From Verrucomicrobiaceae bacterium (GTDB lineage Bacteria > Verrucomicrobiota > Verrucomicrobiia > Verrucomicrobiales > Verrucomicrobiaceae), in contig JAEUHJ010000032.1 in assembly GCA_016795375.1 (NCBI GenBank), positions 1-42,676 of the forward strand: DNA of 42,676 bases, given 5' to 3'. The notes under the pieces are model-generated. The model saw only the letters and a list, made by a program, of their open reading frames with translations. It made no database searches and was not told the origin of the DNA. Of this stretch, positions 18,601 through 26,899 are shown piece by piece. How positions within the stretch are numbered: position 1 is the first letter of the stretch; each line of letters begins with the position of its first letter. Made by a program: the position numbers and the translations under genes.

Positions 18601-19424
18601 CATCTGATGTGGTGAACTGGCGCAGAGTGCTGTCTCAAGCGCTTGACGCACAGCAGCAGAACCTTGCCGAGGCCAAGAAGAGTCCCAAGACGAAGCCAGC
18701 GACCCTTCGTGCCATCGAGAAGCGCATCTGGCTGCTGAACAAGTGGCTGGAGAATGAAATGCCGGACCTGGCTGCCTGGGATGAATTGCAGACCTTCCTG
18801 CACCGCGAAGGCGGAGCGCAGCAGGCCAAACCAGTGTTTCCTTTGGATTTCATCAATGCTTTGCGGCATCCCGATTACACGCATGCGCCACTCAAACGGG
18901 TGAAAGTGACACAGCAGACCAAGGACGAGGGAAGCTATGTGCCGATGCGTGAGGGAACCTACCTCAAATACAAAGGCGGATTCAAGTGCATGAAGGTCTA
19001 TGACGCGCCTCCCGGTTCGACACGCGGCACGAATTTCATCTGCTGGCTGGTGCGGCCGTTTTACCGCAATCCGAAGAAGCTGCGGAACCAAGACTTGCTG
19101 GAGGAGAACAAGCCGGAGGTCTGCAAGGGGAGAAAGCTGCGGGCCACCTTCAAAATCGGGGATGTGGTGCGCTTTGAGCACGCTATTCCCAACAAAGGAG
19201 TGGAGGCCAATACAAACTGGATGCTTTGCGAAAGCATGGCTTCCGGGGGATGCAAAGCTCGGTTGACGTTAGTTCCAGCGCACATGGCTCTCAAGGCTCG
19301 TGATCCGCTCGACCCCAAGAAGTCACTTGATCTCAAGAAGACTGACGGCCTGGACATTCAACTCAACGACTTTATGCGGGCGCTCGGTTATGAGCCAGCA
19401 CATCATCCATCTGCTGAGTCATGA
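15675..19424 (+). CDS. cas9: Cas9 endonuclease, type II-C-like, 1249 aa
   Basis: RNA-guided DNA endonuclease. All nuclease motifs are present: RuvC-I FGFDLGTVGIAHSV with Asp28; Arg-rich bridge helix RKMRGGRRVTDHKQDRRDW; RuvC-II HIVVECVREL with Glu543; HNH EIEHMVPQS with His649 and a downstream Asn672 (STNQTKG); RuvC-III DLRHHALDAMIL with His826 and Asp829. The HNH residue before the catalytic His is Glu648, where Asp is usual. No Csn2 or Cas4 is present, and cas1 and cas2 follow, which fits subtype II-C. There are 27 residues before the RuvC-I Asp; a GTG at 15732 would shorten this to a more usual length, so the start is not certain. An acidic insert lies near residues 155-200. The stop lies inside cas1. 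Confidence 0.95.
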   Translation: MDYPLKTSAPTTSSALTDFVNGLVFGFDLGTVGIAHSVRKKQKFFEAGVLECPNETAALAGRRKMRGGRRVTDHKQDRRDWFAHSLAGILGLELHEGSRLPKTSWMNVGDGLWKPAHPGVADPLSLRVSALKGEQLTPDQLFAALAHLVKRRGPARPPWADSLPEEKDEEDEAPDPSRISPDETKARFEKARSESKDAASYHPCHYLRILRENKQRQRNHAWPRELMRAEAAAIMAAQSVNRPDFQQVREVVDVTGKALYLTTAEWLLRGNAALLTKSEAEGGASFDVFYRNHRNRERAPFTFQAARIHNRGPGLDLIHPRSEDGRQNYVMSRSREEYRAWQVEVALINFKVINLASRAKKKPLMRPPAEAIQQLRGIIQRTHQLSLEDLQTWAAPYEAAGQFKLVEGQTDLVGKGEGRGRFGKHGLAEAMRIVRQLQEDAEAQDKLKPKTKKEISKNKNDEDKAAAYILKQQPEYVNMAARLRFQQVKDGKPTSEPEPLPRALKRFIDEIRDPVVQHRVRLFDRLLDELVARHGTPTHIVVECVRELGDDPERAARASERRKQDREENKLARDTLKAMSLEANDRNIRKFRLLQECKWRCPYNPDDRFMQSEFDDLVLHRLVPPAEDGRRDAYLKAARQALNETEIEHMVPQSNIVCDEWFNVTVTRRSTNQTKGRQVPYEFVLKDADESGRERLVQHAKDIFGEDSLKFKIFTSPDARGLIDSSANLNRTAYIARCVRYVCLLKFGWLTADGRDPLQEPGHEVNTRYLVSNGGITHRLRKAWQLDELLHEDQLSDEEWGRLSDEEKDAIIAGRRQKNRQDLRHHALDAMILSCTLPWAANSPYYAGGWCHLDPQDGSVSSVACPIFGDNDHGQKIKELADEKLKALKTSDPQDAENHDRIRHYRSNNKHAAVFDTGLYGKRTEFAGEKLDETVFVIRKPLAELTAKSLDPTTSGNVVFSPKLRQHIKAAWADYTSDVVNWRRVLSQALDAQQQNLAEAKKSPKTKPATLRAIEKRIWLLNKWLENEMPDLAAWDELQTFLHREGGAQQAKPVFPLDFINALRHPDYTHAPLKRVKVTQQTKDEGSYVPMREGTYLKYKGGFKCMKVYDAPPGSTRGTNFICWLVRPFYRNPKKLRNQDLLEENKPEVCKGRKLRATFKIGDVVRFEHAIPNKGVEANTNWMLCESMASGGCKARLTLVPAHMALKARDPLDPKKSLDLKKTDGLDIQLNDFMRALGYEPAHHPSAES

Positions 19425-20385
19425 TCTGCGTGTCCGGTGTGAACTGGATCGTCTCATCATCCGCAACCGTGCCAGCGCGGAGGAGAAAGTCGTGCCGTTG
19501 CAGGACATTGCCATCATCATCGCCGCCGCGCCGGACTTCTCTGTGACTGGTGTCTCGCTGCGGCGCATGGCGGAGCTTGGTGTGCTCCTGCTGGTGTGCA
19601 ATGAGCGGTTTGAACCGGCCTGCCTGAATGTCCCCTATCATCGCGGCACGGACACTCACCTGCTGCGCAAGCAGGTGGCTTGGTCGCATGAGTGGAAGCG
19701 GGCGCAGTGGCGGCAGGTCATCACAACAAAGATCGAACATCAGGCCAGGGTACTGCTGCCCATTGTGGAACGCGGATCGAACGTGCTTCAAGCCATCGCT
19801 GAAAGATGCGCAACAGGAAGTGATGATGCCGCGCCAGTGGACCTCTCCAAGGTCACGGTTTCCCGGCGCGAAGGACTGCATGCCACCACGCCGGAGGCCT
19901 GCGAGTCCAGAGCCGCACGTAATTACTGGCAGATGCTCATTCCACGCCTTGCCACCATGCAAGGCACCAAGGAACGCCGACGCGACCCTGGCACACGGGA
20001 TGGCGTGAATGGCATGCTGGATTATGGCTATGCCATCGTTCGGACCGCTGTTCTTCGATCACTGGCGGCTCATGGTTTCATCGCGGCGCTCGGCATCGCT
20101 CACACAGCCAAAGCGGGAAGTCATGCCCTGGCGGATGATCTCATGGAGCCCTTGCGACCATTCATTGACCTGGCTCTCTGGCGTCTGCTGCAAACAGGAC
20201 CGCAGACCATGCAAACCTGGGTGCCGAAAGCCGCCGCCGTGCTGACCGAGACAGTCAAGATGGGTGATGCCAATGTCAGGCTCATCAATGCCGTTGATCT
20301 TTATGTGCAGTCATTCGCCAACGCCGCGCTGCACGGCACCACGGGCATGCTGCGAATACCGCCTTTGCCGCCTCTCAGCGCATGA
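19390..20385 (+). CDS. cas1: Cas1 spacer-integration nuclease
   Basis: A 331-residue type II Cas1, the integrase subunit that inserts new spacers together with Cas2. The ATG at 19390 gives the usual start (MSQHIIHLLSHDLRVRCELD); it lies 35 bases inside cas9. The metal-binding residues are visible in EACESRAARNYWQML (Glu), IAHTAKAGSHALADDLMEP (His) and LRPFIDLAL (Asp). It overlaps cas2 by 4 bases, so the three cas genes form one translationally coupled operon. The protein looks intact, which implies that the locus can still acquire spacers. Confidence 0.95.
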   Translation: MSQHIIHLLSHDLRVRCELDRLIIRNRASAEEKVVPLQDIAIIIAAAPDFSVTGVSLRRMAELGVLLLVCNERFEPACLNVPYHRGTDTHLLRKQVAWSHEWKRAQWRQVITTKIEHQARVLLPIVERGSNVLQAIAERCATGSDDAAPVDLSKVTVSRREGLHATTPEACESRAARNYWQMLIPRLATMQGTKERRRDPGTRDGVNGMLDYGYAIVRTAVLRSLAAHGFIAALGIAHTAKAGSHALADDLMEPLRPFIDLALWRLLQTGPQTMQTWVPKAAAVLTETVKMGDANVRLINAVDLYVQSFANAALHGTTGMLRIPPLPPLSA

Positions 20386-20729
20386 AGAAGGCGCGCGATC
20401 CCATCACCTGCAAATACCGCATGGCCTGGATCATTGTCATGTTTGACCTCCCCGTGGTGAGCGACAGCGAACGACGCGAGGCAACACGTTTCCGCACTGA
20501 CCTTATCCGAGAGGGCTATTTCATGATGCAGTTCAGCGTCTATGCACGCCCCTGCGGAACGTCCGACAAGGTGGACACCCAAGTACGGAGGCTCAAGAAG
20601 CTGATACCGCCGCGTGGTGAGGTCAGGGCCATGATCGTCACGGATGCCCAATGGGGACGCATGATGGTTTTCCGAGGGCTGGACAAACCAGCGCCGGAGG
20701 ACATGCCGGAGCAGTTGATGTTCTTTTAG
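20382..20729 (+). CDS. cas2: Cas2 spacer-integration subunit
   Basis: A 115-residue Cas2 with a ferredoxin-like fold. The first strand (AWIIVMFDLPVVSDSERREA) carries the conserved Asp; REGYFMMQFSVYARPC and EVRAMIVTDAQWGRMMVF follow. It bridges Cas1 dimers during spacer integration. The ATG at 20382 overlaps the cas1 stop (ATGA). The gene ends only a few bases from the predicted 3' end of the oppositely oriented tracrRNA. Confidence 0.94.
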   Translation: MKKARDPITCKYRMAWIIVMFDLPVVSDSERREATRFRTDLIREGYFMMQFSVYARPCGTSDKVDTQVRRLKKLIPPRGEVRAMIVTDAQWGRMMVFRGLDKPAPEDMPEQLMFF

Positions 20730-20731
20730 AA

Positions 20732-20862
20732 CAGAAGCGCCCCAGCCAGATCACTCTGACTGGGGCTAACCTCGTATCGCCTGGGTGCAAAAGCAGTTTA
20801 ACCAGGCGTTGGTTTACTTATTTGGGATGGTGCTATCAATCCGACCGGGGACTTCTAGACTC
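20732..20862 (-). ncRNA. Predicted tracrRNA
   Basis: The anti-repeat lies at 20861-20820 on the minus strand. It starts AGTCTAGAAG, pairing 10 bp with the 3' end of the minus-strand repeat. One mismatch and another 10 bp (CCCCGGTCGG) follow, then an internal loop and a final 9 bp (ATCCCAAAT). After it come two hairpins on the same strand: CGCCTGG/CCAGGCG (20808-20802 with 20784-20778), and a terminator-like GCCCCAG/CTGGGGC with an inner CAGA/TCTG stem (20766-20739), followed by GCTTCTGTTCT. The plus-strand reading has no comparable downstream structure, so the tracrRNA and crRNAs are inferred to run leftward. It pairs with pre-crRNA for processing and loads Cas9. Confidence 0.82.
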
Positions 20863-20868
20863 AAGTGG

Positions 20869-20896
20869 AGGCTAACAGGGTTCTGTTTCGCGTCAA
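20869..20896 (-). promoter_or_regulatory. Candidate tracrRNA promoter
   Basis: On the minus strand TTGACG (20896-20891, 5 of 6) and TAGCCT (20874-20869, weak) are 16 bases apart. A start about 7 bases further on would fall at 20862, exactly at the beginning of the anti-repeat. Read-through from the adjacent array is an alternative source of the transcript. Confidence 0.5.
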
Positions 20897-20899
20897 CCT

Positions 20900-23800
20900 A
20901 GTCTAGAAGGCCCCGGTCGGAGGGCAATCCCAAACCGGGGGAGTTGATAAGGAGAATCCACATGATAGTCTAGAAGGCCCCGGTCGGAGGGCAATCCCAA
21001 ACGAGCAGCACGGCGCGGCTGAGATGATCCACAGTCTAGAAGGCCCCGGTCGGAGGGCAATCCCAAACGGCGATGCGATGCATGAGGAGTTGGAAGGAAG
21101 TCTAGAAGGCCCCGGTCGGAGGGCAATCCCAAACCTATGGTGCAGGTGTCTTACACGCGGAAACAGTCTAGAAGGCCCCGGTCGGAGGGCAATCCCAAAC
21201 GTATCGCTCGGCGACATCTTCGACGCTGAGAGTCTAGAAGGCCCCGGTCGGAGGGCAATCCCAAACAACAAGGCCACGCGCCCGACCTTGCGCGCCAGTC
21301 TAGAAGGCCCCGGTCGGAGGGCAATCCCAAACTACGTTTTCTGTCGCAAATGGACGAATTTCAGTCTAGAAGGCCCCGGTCGGAGGGCAATCCCAAACGA
21401 TGATGCGGACAACGGCAAGGGCTGGGTAAGTCTAGAAGGCCCCGGTCGGAGGGCAATCCCAAACTTGTTCAATGGCACGGGCATGCCTGTCGTGAGTCTA
21501 GAAGGCCCCGGTCGGAGGGCAATCCCAAACGCTGTAAGCGTTGACGGGGACTTGATCGGCAGTCTAGAAGGCCCCGGTCGGAGGGCAATCCCAAACGCCA
21601 AGACAGTCCTCCTCCCCACGTCGTCCAGTCTAGAAGGCCCCGGTCGGAGGGCAATCCCAAACCGCATTTCCCGCCTCCTGGAGGACGGGCAAAGTCTAGA
21701 AGGCCCCGGTCGGAGGGCAATCCCAAACAGACGATGGAAGCCGACGTTGGGAGTGTGGAGTCTAGAAGGCCCCGGTCGGAGGGCAATCCCAAACCGTTGG
21801 CCTGTACGGTCACCTATGAGGTAGAGTCTAGAAGGCCCCGGTCGGAGGGCAATCCCAAACAGACAGCGCCATGGTGTCCGTCTGGCCCATAGTCTAGAAG
21901 GCCCCGGTCGGAGGGCAATCCCAAACCAGGGCCGAGCACCTGGTCGATGAAGTCTGAAGTCTAGAAGGCCCCGGTCGGAGGGCAATCCCAAACCGCTGGA
22001 GGCGTCGGAAGCGTTTCCGGGGGAGTCTAGAAGGCCCCGGTCGGAGGGCAATCCCAAACGCCGGACACATGCGCTTCCGGGAGCTTCCGAGTCTAGAAGG
22101 CCCCGGTCGGAGGGCAATCCCAAACAAGTTCAAACGCACGAATTGGCAGCATGTCAGTCTAGAAGGCCCCGGTCGGAGGGCAATCCCAAACAGGGTTGGG
22201 CATGCGTCGCGGGAAGGACGGAGTCTAGAAGGCCCCGGTCGGAGGGCAATCCCAAACTCACCCCACCGCTGGGAAGGCTGGAGGCGTAGTCTAGAAGGCC
22301 CCGGTCGGAGGGCAATCCCAAACATTGTCAGAATCAAGCGCTGCGAGGAGATCAGTCTAGAAGGCCCCGGTCGGAGGGCAATCCCAAACTCCGCCCCCCC
22401 ACTCCCAAGCAGCGCCTCGAGTCTAGAAGGCCCCGGTCGGAGGGCAATCCCAAACAGCAAGCTGGTCGTCATCGACGAATTCAGCAGTCTAGAAGGCCCC
22501 GGTCGGAGGGCAATCCCAAACTTCGCGGCCCCGATCCTCGGGCAGATTGCCAGTCTAGAAGGCCCCGGTCGGAGGGCAATCCCAAACCTTGAACCACGAA
22601 TCTTGGCTACCTATGCCAGTCTAGAAGGCCCCGGTCGGAGGGCAATCCCAAACTGGCTGGCGGCCAGGGTGGAAAGAAAGCCAAGTCTAGAAGGCCCCGG
22701 TCGGAGGGCAATCCCAAACAAGGCGGCCGCGGCCCCGACGCGGGAGGCGAGTCTAGAAGGCCCCGGTCGGAGGGCAATCCCAAACCGTGTCAAAGAGGCG
22801 GAAGCCGCCGCGAAAAGTCTAGAAGGCCCCGGTCGGAGGGCAATCCCAAACAGGGCTTCGGTCGTCTCCTCAACCGTCTTGAGTCTAGAAGGCCCCGGTC
22901 GGAGGGCAATCCCAAACTCCTTGCCCCCCAGAAACCGGGTCGCCATTAGTCTAGAAGGCCCCGGTCGGAGGGCAATCCCAAACGCTGAGCGCGAGTTTGA
23001 CGCCGCATTGCTCAGTCTAGAAGGCCCCGGTCGGAGGGCAATCCCAAACTGGAGCGGTCGGCCACGGTAATTGACTTAGAGTCTAGAAGGCCCCGGTCGG
23101 AGGGCAATCCCAAACTGCCGTGAAATGCGGTTATATTCATGAAATAGTCTAGAAGGCCCCGGTCGGAGGGCAATCCCAAACGAAGTCGGCGACGGGGAAT
23201 GAGTAGTCGCCAGTCTAGAAGGCCCCGGTCGGAGGGCAATCCCAAACAACGCCAGGGCGCTGGGTGCTGAAATTGTCAGTCTAGAAGGCCCCGGTCGGAG
23301 GGCAATCCCAAACGGGCGCCGCGAGGGCTGGCAACGGTCAATGAGTCTAGAAGGCCCCGGTCGGAGGGCAATCCCAAACACGATGGACCGCATCTCCTGC
23401 CCCAGTTGTAGTCTAGAAGGCCCCGGTCGGAGGGCAATCCCAAACGCGGAGCCGTGGCAGCGCTGCCTGCGCAGGAGTCTAGAAGGCCCCGGTCGGAGGG
23501 CAATCCCAAACCTTGATCGTCAACACTGACACCCGCAGCAGAGTCTAGAAGGCCCCGGTCGGAGGGCAATCCCAAACGAACTAGCACGGTCGGAGGTGGA
23601 CGCGCAGAGTCTAGAAGGCCCCGGTCGGAGGGCAATCCCAAACAATGCTGACAGCCGCGCCAGCAATGCGGCGAGTCTAGAAGGCCCCGGTCGGAGGGCA
23701 ATCCCAAACAGACGGGTGATGAAGCTGAAACAGCCCATGAGTCTAGAAGGCCCCGGTCGGAGGGCAATCCCAAACCGTTGTCCGCCCCCTAATCACCCCC

Positions 23801-23907
23801 CAGGGAGTCTAGAAGGCCCCGGTCGGAGGGCAATCCCAAACGAAATGGCGCTCGCGTGCTGGCGTTCTGGCAGTCTAGAAGGCCCCGGTCGGAGGGCAAT
23901 CCCAAAC
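20900..23907 (-). CRISPR. CRISPR array, 46 repeats and 45 spacers
   Basis: The repeat is 36 nt. On the minus strand (inferred crRNA direction) it begins GTTTGGGATTGCCC, continues TCCGACCGGGG and ends CCTTCTAGACT. Repeats start at 20900, 20967 and then about every 66 bp to 23872. I saw no variation among the 46 copies, including both terminal ones. Spacers are 30 nt except two of 31 nt (20936-20966 and 21927-21957). No duplicated spacer was noticed. Orientation follows from the tracrRNA. Each repeat also carries TTGCCC-16-TAGACT on the minus strand, a promoter-like pair. If the orientation is right, the newest spacers should be at the right end (near 23907) and the oldest next to cas2. Confidence 0.97.
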
Positions 23908-24390
23908 ACCACCACCGGCACACCGGGGTGGGGTTGCGGGCACTCCGGGGCCGCCCGCAGGCCGGATGTGTCCGGCGCGCCGCGCCTCTCCGTGATTGCA
24001 TTCCACGGCGCCCGCCTGCAACATGGCCGCCGCCCATGCCGCCACCGCCCGCCCCCACATCTGGCGTCGGCGCGGCCTGCGGCCGTGCCTTGCAAGCCTT
24101 GGGAGAGCGTCGGGCCGGCATAAGGTGCTGGGGCAGGATTCTTGGCGGGTTAAAACCTGGGTTAATGCCCCATTAAAAGCCTCGTTTTCCAGCCAGGGCG
24201 CAAGTGCTTGAGGGCGGAGGCGGAAGAGTTTCCAGCCGCGCCGCCCTGCGCCAGCGGCGGCGCAAATGCTTGCCACGGGATTCATCCCCGGCTTTGATGC
24301 GTTTTTCCCCCGCGCATGCCCTCCCGCTACGAGCACCTGAGCCATGTTTGTTCAGTGGTGAAGTTGAATTGCGTTTGATAGTATGACGAC
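23908..24390. other. Right flank of the array, possible leader region, no gene seen
   Basis: A 483-bp stretch between the array and the methyltransferase gene. The first 200 bp are very GC-rich, beginning CACCGGCACACCGGGGTGGG. A mildly AT-richer patch with GGGTTAAAACCTGGGTTAAT lies near 24150. Open frames here are short, run partly into the array and show no family resemblance. If crRNAs run leftward this is where an acquisition leader should be, but it lacks the usual AT-rich character. Confidence 0.5.
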
Positions 24391-25875
24391 ATGAAACTCG
24401 CGGCCACGGCAACCCTCAGGGAAAGGCAGGAGGAACTCGGTCAGTTCCTCACCGCCCCGCCTGTGGCCGATTTCATGGCGGCAATGTTCGGGCCGCTTCC
24501 GCGAACGGTGCGCCTGCTCGATGCAGGCGCAGGAGCGGGCGCGCTCACTTCGGCTTTCGTCTCACGGTGCTGTGAGAACCGCGACAGAGTTCACGCCATC
24601 GAGGCGACCCTCTACGAACTCGATGGCGAAATCCTGGACAAGCTGGCCGCGACCATGCGCCAGTGCGAGCGCCGCTGTTACGAGGCGGGGATTCGCTTCA
24701 CGTTCACCATCCTCGCCGATGACTTCATTCAAGTGATGTCATCCCGCCTTGCTGGCGATTTGTTTGGCGCACCCCCGCCCGGGTTTGACGCCGCCATCGC
24801 GAATCCCCCGTATCGCAAAATCAGCGCCGGCTCCGGCGAGCGCCGCGCCCTGCGTTCCGTCGGCGTTGAGACAAGCAACCTCTACACGGGCTTTATCGCG
24901 CTCATTCAGCGGTTGCTCGTCCCCGGCGGACAACTCGTTGGCATCACGCCCCGGAGCTTTTGCAACGGCCCCTACTTCCGTCCGTTCCGCGAGGACTTCC
25001 TGAACCAGTTGGAACTGCGCCGCCTCCACGTCTTCGAGTCCAGAAAAGCAGCCTTTCGCAACGACAGCGTGCTGCAGGAGAACATCATTTTTCACGCGGT
25101 GAAGGGCCGCCGCCAACCCCGCGAAATGCTGGTGTCCACCAGCAGCGGGGAGCAAGGCGATGACATCACCGAAGCCGTGGTGCCCTTCGCAGAAATCGTC
25201 CACCCGCTTGATGTTGAGAAGTTCATCCACATTCCTGCCTCCGCCGGCCATGCAACAGCGAAGGAAACGATGGACGGCCTCAGCACCAGCCTGGCCGCAT
25301 TGGGCATCACCGTGTCCACCGGGCGCGTCGTGGACTTCCGCCTGAAGGAAGCGCTGCGCAAGGAGCCTGGGCGAGGCACTGTGCCGCTGTTATATCCATG
25401 TCATTTCAACGGCGGCACGGTTCACTGGCCGAAGGTCGAAGCCCGCAAGCCCAACGCCATCCTCGACAACGCTGAGACGCGCCCGTGGCTCGTGCCTTCC
25501 GGGACGTATCTTCTCACCAAACGCTTCACATCAAAAGAAGAGCGCCGCCGCCTTGTGGCCTGCCTGTTCGATCCCGACCTCGTGAAGGCGAAATGGATCG
25601 GCTTCGAGAATCACCTCAATTACTTCCACGCAAACGGACACGGCCTGGAGCGCCATGTTGCCACCGGCCTCTACGCCTTCCTCAACTCCACCGTGGTTGA
25701 CCAGTATTTTCGCCGCTTCAGCGGACACACGCAGGTTAATGCCACGGATCTTCGCACGTTGACCTATCCCGACCGTGACACACTCCAGGCGATGGGGCGC
25801 GAAATGGCCACGCCCGATCTAACGCAGGACGAGATCGACCAGCTCGTCTCCAAACACCTTCATGCCCGCCGATAA
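24391..25875 (+). CDS. PstI/BsuBI-type N6-adenine DNA methyltransferase
   Basis: A 494-residue class I adenine methyltransferase. The SAM-binding motif I is LLDAGAGAGA at about residues 42-51, and the catalytic motif IV is NPPY at residues 138-141. The N-terminal RQEELGQFLTAPPVADFMA is typical of the Eco57I/TaqI-like group that includes M.PstI and M.BsuBI. The C-terminal half is the target-recognition part. The stop codon lies 14 bases inside the restriction gene, so the pair is translationally coupled. By analogy the pair should recognise CTGCAG; that specificity is inferred from the family, not shown. Confidence 0.85.
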   Translation: MKLAATATLRERQEELGQFLTAPPVADFMAAMFGPLPRTVRLLDAGAGAGALTSAFVSRCCENRDRVHAIEATLYELDGEILDKLAATMRQCERRCYEAGIRFTFTILADDFIQVMSSRLAGDLFGAPPPGFDAAIANPPYRKISAGSGERRALRSVGVETSNLYTGFIALIQRLLVPGGQLVGITPRSFCNGPYFRPFREDFLNQLELRRLHVFESRKAAFRNDSVLQENIIFHAVKGRRQPREMLVSTSSGEQGDDITEAVVPFAEIVHPLDVEKFIHIPASAGHATAKETMDGLSTSLAALGITVSTGRVVDFRLKEALRKEPGRGTVPLLYPCHFNGGTVHWPKVEARKPNAILDNAETRPWLVPSGTYLLTKRFTSKEERRRLVACLFDPDLVKAKWIGFENHLNYFHANGHGLERHVATGLYAFLNSTVVDQYFRRFSGHTQVNATDLRTLTYPDRDTLQAMGREMATPDLTQDEIDQLVSKHLHARR

Positions 25876-26899
25876 ACCCAACCGGAAAACCGCAGCCCGA
25901 AAACATCGGCTCGCCGAAGCCATCGAGGCGCTCACCGCTTTGCAGTTCGGGCCGAAGCAGCGGAACGAAACCGCCGCCTACACGTTGCTCGCCCTGCTCG
26001 CCCTGCGGCCAGATGTTTCATGGGTGGACGCACAAGCCCCGCTGCGCGGCATCACACCGATCATTGACTTCATCGCCGAGGCTTATGGCAATCGCTATGC
26101 GCCGAACACGCGCGAAACCATCCGCGACGACGCGGTGAAGTTCTTCGTCGAGGAAGGTTTGCTGCTGCGCAATCCCGACGACCCCAATCGCCCGACCAAC
26201 AGCGGCAAAACCGTGTATCAGATCGAGCCAGCCGCGCTCGCCCTCTTTCGCAAGGTGGGCACGCTCGCATGGACGGAGGCGCTGAAGGAATACCTCGCTG
26301 GCCGTGAGGCGTTGAAATACGAGATCACCCGCAAGCGCAACTTGGTCCGTGTGCCCGTGACCCTGCCCGATGGCTCACAGGTCGCGCTTTCACCCGGCGG
26401 CCAGAATCCGCTCATCAGGGCCATCATCGAACACTTCTGCCCCGCCTTCGCTCCCGGCGGCAAGGTGCTCTACATTGGCGACACCGAGAACAAATTCGCC
26501 CACTTGGAGACAGCCGGATTGGCCGCGCTCGGCGTCACCTTGGATTCCGCCGCCAAGATTCCCGACGTCATTGTGCATGACACCAAGCGGAACTGGCTCC
26601 TGCTCATCGAAGCCGTCACCAGCGCCGGTCCCGTGGATGGCAAACGTCGCAAGGAACTCAAAGACCTGTTTGCAGGCAGCAAAGCTGGACTCGTCTTTGT
26701 CACTGCTTTCGAAACCCGCCGCACGATGCAGGCATTTGTGTCTCACATCGCCTGGGAGTCCGAAGTTTGGATCGCGGAAGACCCGGATCACATGATTCAC
26801 TTCAACGGTGAAAGATTTCTCGGACCTTACCCCGATGTCATGCCTGCCGCGCCGAACAGTGGTGGCACCGCAATCCGCCGGACAAGCCGTGGTCGGTGA
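25862..26899 (+). CDS. BsuBI/PstI family type II restriction endonuclease
   Basis: A 345-residue protein. The N-terminal helical domain (RKHRLAEAIEALTALQFGPK, then RNETAAYTLLALLAL and RGITPIIDFIAEAYG) matches the BsuBI/PstI N-domain. The C-terminal nuclease part has KIPDVIVHDTKRNWLLLIEA followed by VTSAGPVDGKRRKEL, giving a PD-(D/E)xK-like pair with Asp near 234 and Glu250, and ends with HFNGERFLGPY. The last 22 residues after GPY differ from what I would expect for the family. They begin at a 20-bp direct repeat that joins the gene to a helicase fragment, so the C-terminus has probably been rewritten by a recombination event. Confidence 0.87.
   Translation: MPADKPNRKTAARKHRLAEAIEALTALQFGPKQRNETAAYTLLALLALRPDVSWVDAQAPLRGITPIIDFIAEAYGNRYAPNTRETIRDDAVKFFVEEGLLLRNPDDPNRPTNSGKTVYQIEPAALALFRKVGTLAWTEALKEYLAGREALKYEITRKRNLVRVPVTLPDGSQVALSPGGQNPLIRAIIEHFCPAFAPGGKVLYIGDTENKFAHLETAGLAALGVTLDSAAKIPDVIVHDTKRNWLLLIEAVTSAGPVDGKRRKELKDLFAGSKAGLVFVTAFETRRTMQAFVSHIAWESEVWIAEDPDHMIHFNGERFLGPYPDVMPAAPNSGGTAIRRTSRGR

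Noticed and set aside
20730..20899. csn2 or cas4 gene near the array
   Set aside because: Only 170 bp separate cas2 from the array, and the genes on either side of the locus are not csn2 or cas4. This fits II-C rather than II-A or II-B.
20862..20935. tracrRNA on the plus strand using the same anti-repeat
   Set aside because: Only about 38 bases separate the anti-repeat from the first array repeat and they hold no hairpin or terminator. The minus strand has two hairpins.
21024..23773. Long open frames through the CRISPR array encoding repeated SLEGPGRRAIPN or FGIALRPGPSRL peptides
   Set aside because: The repeat-plus-spacer period is 66 bp, a multiple of three, so frames stay open by arithmetic in GC-rich DNA. 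The peptides are only the repeat translated.
23875..24345. A 156-codon minus-strand frame at the right end of the array
   Set aside because: It runs into the last repeat, has skewed composition and no domain.
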